DNA from: Anaerolineaceae bacterium
GTDB lineage: Bacteria > Chloroflexota > Anaerolineae > Anaerolineales > Anaerolineaceae
Direction: 5' to 3'
Length of the DNA: 8,157 bases
NCBI GenBank assembly: GCA_003532515.1
Contig: DOEX01000045.1
Coordinates: 1 to 8,157 of the forward strand
Shown: piece after piece, positions 6,628-8,157 of the stretch
Layout: each line of letters begins with the position of its first letter
Position numbering within the stretch: position 1 is the stretch's first letter
Program-made: the position numbers and the translations under genes
Notes under the pieces: model-generated
What the model was told of the DNA's origin: nothing
Seen by the model: only the letters and a program-made list of their open reading frames with translations
The model's database searches: none

Positions 6628-6759
6628 CGTTATCGTGAGCTTTCTTGCGAAGCGATCTCTCGAGGAGTGGGAAACAAGCTTTAGACTGCAGATTACCACC
6701 CCCCTTTTCCGTGATTTTCACATCGATGTAGTTCGAAGAACGGGGGCTCGCAATGACCG
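6628..6759. repeat. Degenerate inverted-repeat element, about 130 bp, possibly MITE/REP-like
   Basis: The left end CGTTATCGTGAGC (6628-6640) and the right end GCTCGCAATGACCG (6746-6759) are inverted copies. Over 12 positions they differ only by three transitions, and as RNA they form nine Watson-Crick pairs, two G-U pairs and one mismatch. The right end in reverse complement reads GTCATTGCGAGC, a terminal sequence I recall from dispersed intergenic repeats in many bacterial genomes, often followed inward by GAAGC and ATCTC. Here CGAAGCGATCTC follows the left end at 6648-6659. The interior has no recognisable gene. It fills most of the 205 bp between the DUF488 gene and the tRNA. Confidence 0.55.
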
Positions 6760-6788
6760 AGAAGTTAATCAATTCCAAAAGTTTGTCC

Positions 6789-6817
6789 TTGACTTGCGAA
6801 AAATCCTCGTGTAGAAT
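6789..6817 (+). promoter_or_regulatory. Sigma70-type promoter of tRNA-Glu
   Basis: TTGACT (6789-6794) and TAGAAT (6812-6817) are each one base from consensus and are separated by exactly 17 bp. The -10 ends 12 bp before the first base of the tRNA, so the primary transcript would carry only a short leader of about five bases. Confidence 0.85.
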
Positions 6818-6829
6818 TGCCCTCTCGAT

Positions 6830-6904
6830 GCTCCTATGGTCTAGTGGTTAGGACGCGGCCCTTTCAAGGCTAAAACCCGGGTTCGAGTCCCGGTAGGAGC
6901 ACCA
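6830..6904 (+). tRNA. tRNA-Glu, anticodon TTC
   Basis: A full cloverleaf folds: acceptor GCTCCTA with TAGGAGC, D stem GTC with GAC, T stem CCGGG with CCCGG around TTCGAGT, and an encoded 3' ACCA (discriminator A plus CCA). The anticodon loop CTTTCAA gives anticodon TTC, reading glutamate GAA and GAG. The anticodon stem (CGGCC with GGCTA) has a C-A mismatch at 27-43 and a G-U pair at 28-42, leaving three normal pairs next to the loop. The gene has its own promoter upstream and a terminator directly after it, so it is a single-gene transcription unit. Confidence 0.96.
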
Positions 6905-6906
6905 AG

Positions 6907-6939
6907 AAAAAACAAGCTAATTCAACGGCTTGTTTTTTT
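6907..6939. terminator. Bidirectional intrinsic terminator between tRNA-Glu and the CapA-type gene
   Basis: AACAAGC (6911-6917) pairs with GCTTGTT (6928-6934) around a 10-nt loop. The stem is flanked by an A-run on the left (6907-6912) and a T-run on the right (6933-6939), which also extend it by A-T pairs. It works as a stem plus T-run on both strands, ending the tRNA transcript from the left and the convergent CapA-type gene, whose stop is at 6942, from the right. Confidence 0.85.
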
Positions 6940-6941
6940 AT

Positions 6942-8157
6942 TTAATCAGTTTGGCTATATAGAAACAGACGAGTGAGCAGTTCAGCCCGCGCGTCGGGTG
7001 TCATCCAGGTGGGCGTGGACCAATTGAAAAATTGCGTGGTCAGCAGCTCAACCCCTAAATACTTGCCATCATAAAAGACATGCCTGTCGATAAAGGCTTT
7101 GTCGGAGTCGTCATACCAACCCAACTGGTCAAAAAAGAGGTTTCCCAGTCCATAATGAACAAAGCTGTCTTGCCAAAACTCGTAGATATGCGGCTGGTGC
7201 GCCTGGCTACCGCTCACGATCACAGCACCTGCCTCAGCCAACTGGCGGAAATCTTCAATCATATTGGGCTCAGGCTGCCAGAGATAGATCTCGTCGTGTT
7301 GGAAAGTGGCGATGACCAGGTAGCCCTCTGCCCTCAACTTCTGTATTTCTGAAACCATGTAATCCATATCGCAGTGGAAAGCCCCCGGGTTGGTTTCGCT
7401 GGCTGTGGCATAGCCGGGTGCCTTTGCGTTGCAACCTATGAAAGCTATCTTGTTGCCGTTGTGTTCCAGCTTCAGCGGTGCTTTTGCGTCATCAATATCC
7501 TTGCCGCCGCCATAGTAGGACCAACCTTCGGTGTCATACATTTCGAGGGTGTGCAGCATCGCTTCCGGACCCCAATCCCGAAAGTGGTCACCGGTCAGTT
7601 CGACCACATCTGTGCCAATTTCACTCAGCAAGTCAATGTAGCTATCGTCCGAACAGAAAACAAGGTCAACCTCCTGCACCCATTGCGGTTCCGGGCAATC
7701 GCTGGCAAAGGGTACCTCGTTGCTAACGTGGGCTATATCAGCCTCGCGCATGACCTTGCCAATGGATTTTGCAGGTGATAAAACGCCGTAAATTTCCATT
7801 TCTTTAGCGGTTGCACGGGTCAGTGCTGTTACGCCTGTCAGAATCACTGTGGTTAATTTTTCTGCGTTGCGGTTAGTTTTAGGGAGGATCGACTGAAGCT
7901 CAGCCAAGACCTTTTCAAACGTCTCCTGGTCCACTTGAGTTGTTTCATTCATCGATAAGGCAATGCCTACGCGCAAAGGGTAACTGGCGGGGTCAAAACT
8001 TTTTTGTACTGGCGATTGGGCATCAATTGCAATGACCTTCCACATCGGTTCAATTTCCTCAAAGGGAATCACCGCCCAAACGTTGCTTCTTTCTGTACAG
8101 TAGGCAAGCAATTCGTCTGATGATTTCTGACCGACCTTACCTACGGGTTCACCATAC
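6942..8157 (-). CDS. CapA-type metallophosphatase-like protein (5' end outside window)
   Basis: The frame is open to the right edge, so the true start is outside and about 404 C-terminal residues are visible. The main domain resembles the CapA/poly-gamma-glutamate synthesis family (PGA_cap, a calcineurin-like phosphoesterase fold). Conserved stations are TGVTALTR (7838-7815), AHVSNEVPF, ELTGDHFRDWG (about 7601-7569), SGSQAHQPH (about 7214-7188) and HYGLGNLFFDQ (about 7157-7125). Two positions depart from the usual metal-binding pattern: no Asp in the first motif (GVT rather than GDV), and GDH in place of GNH. The preceding 80-90 visible residues (for example VWAVIPFEEIEPMWKVIAID) look like the end of a separate domain, perhaps of the solute-binding type found fused to CapA in related bacteria; that is tentative. 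It may act at the cell surface, but the signal region is not visible. The substrate is unknown and a capsule role is not shown. Confidence 0.82.
   Translation of the reverse strand, partial: YGEPVGKVGQKSSDELLAYCTERSNVWAVIPFEEIEPMWKVIAIDAQSPVQKSFDPASYPLRVGIALSMNETTQVDQETFEKVLAELQSILPKTNRNAEKLTTVILTGVTALTRATAKEMEIYGVLSPAKSIGKVMREADIAHVSNEVPFASDCPEPQWVQEVDLVFCSDDSYIDLLSEIGTDVVELTGDHFRDWGPEAMLHTLEMYDTEGWSYYGGGKDIDDAKAPLKLEHNGNKIAFIGCNAKAPGYATASETNPGAFHCDMDYMVSEIQKLRAEGYLVIATFQHDEIYLWQPEPNMIEDFRQLAEAGAVIVSGSQAHQPHIYEFWQDSFVHYGLGNLFFDQLGWYDDSDKAFIDRHVFYDGKYLGVELLTTQFFNWSTPTWMTPDARAELLTRLFLYSQTD

Noticed and set aside
6602..6814. A 70-codon plus-strand open frame after the DUF488 gene
   Set aside because: It starts inside the DUF488 gene, runs through the inverted-repeat element and into the tRNA promoter, and has no good ribosome-binding site or family resemblance.
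7374..7778. A 134-codon plus-strand open frame, with a shorter one nested in another frame
   Set aside because: Both are antisense to the CapA-type gene, whose conserved motifs cover the region; no coding signature is seen.
8109..8111. TTG as the start codon of the CapA-type gene
   Set aside because: The frame continues without a stop to the window edge for 15 more codons, with plausible protein sequence, so the real start is outside.

Overview
The window carries housekeeping and accessory genes of a bacterium that is probably an anaerobic member of Chloroflexota, in the Anaerolineae neighbourhood. That guess rests on the style of the proteins: a CapA-type protein with a TGVTALTR motif, a secreted serine hydrolase with a Pro/Thr-rich linker, and a complete set of late [NiFe]-hydrogenase maturation factors. 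No phylogenetic marker was compared, so the assignment is an inference. Base composition looks moderate and even, with no block that stands out as recently acquired.

Positions 1-3875 (+) hold a tightly packed hydrogenase-maturation operon, hypF (5' end outside the window), hypC, hypD and hypE. Each gene overlaps the next by 1-4 bases. HypF and HypE make the cyanide ligand from carbamoyl phosphate, and HypC with HypD carries the Fe(CN)2CO unit to the hydrogenase large subunit. No hydrogenase structural genes, hypA or hypB are visible, so they lie elsewhere or to the left. Eight bases after hypE comes a secreted serine hydrolase of the class A beta-lactamase fold (3884-4846), probably read from the same transcript.

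Positions 4850-6130 (-) are a ribosomal-protein operon, rplU (bL21), rpmA (bL27) and an rpmE-like gene. It starts at a near-consensus promoter with 17-bp spacing, has a structured leader of about 105 nt, and ends at a clear intrinsic terminator facing the serine hydrolase gene. The last gene is the most unusual item here. A complete zinc-type bL31 is fused to a C-terminal helix-hairpin-helix domain that closely resembles the RNA polymerase alpha-subunit C-terminal domain.

Positions 6131-6904 (+) hold a divergent DUF488 (YeaO-like) gene, then a degenerate inverted-repeat element of about 130 bp, then a tRNA-Glu(UUC) with its own strong promoter. A hairpin with T-tracts on both sides (6907-6939) separates the tRNA from a convergent CapA-type gene (6942-8157, -), whose N-terminus lies beyond the right edge. 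Genes are dense throughout. The longest gene-free stretches are 5992-6255 (promoters and leader) and 6625-6829 (repeat and tRNA promoter).
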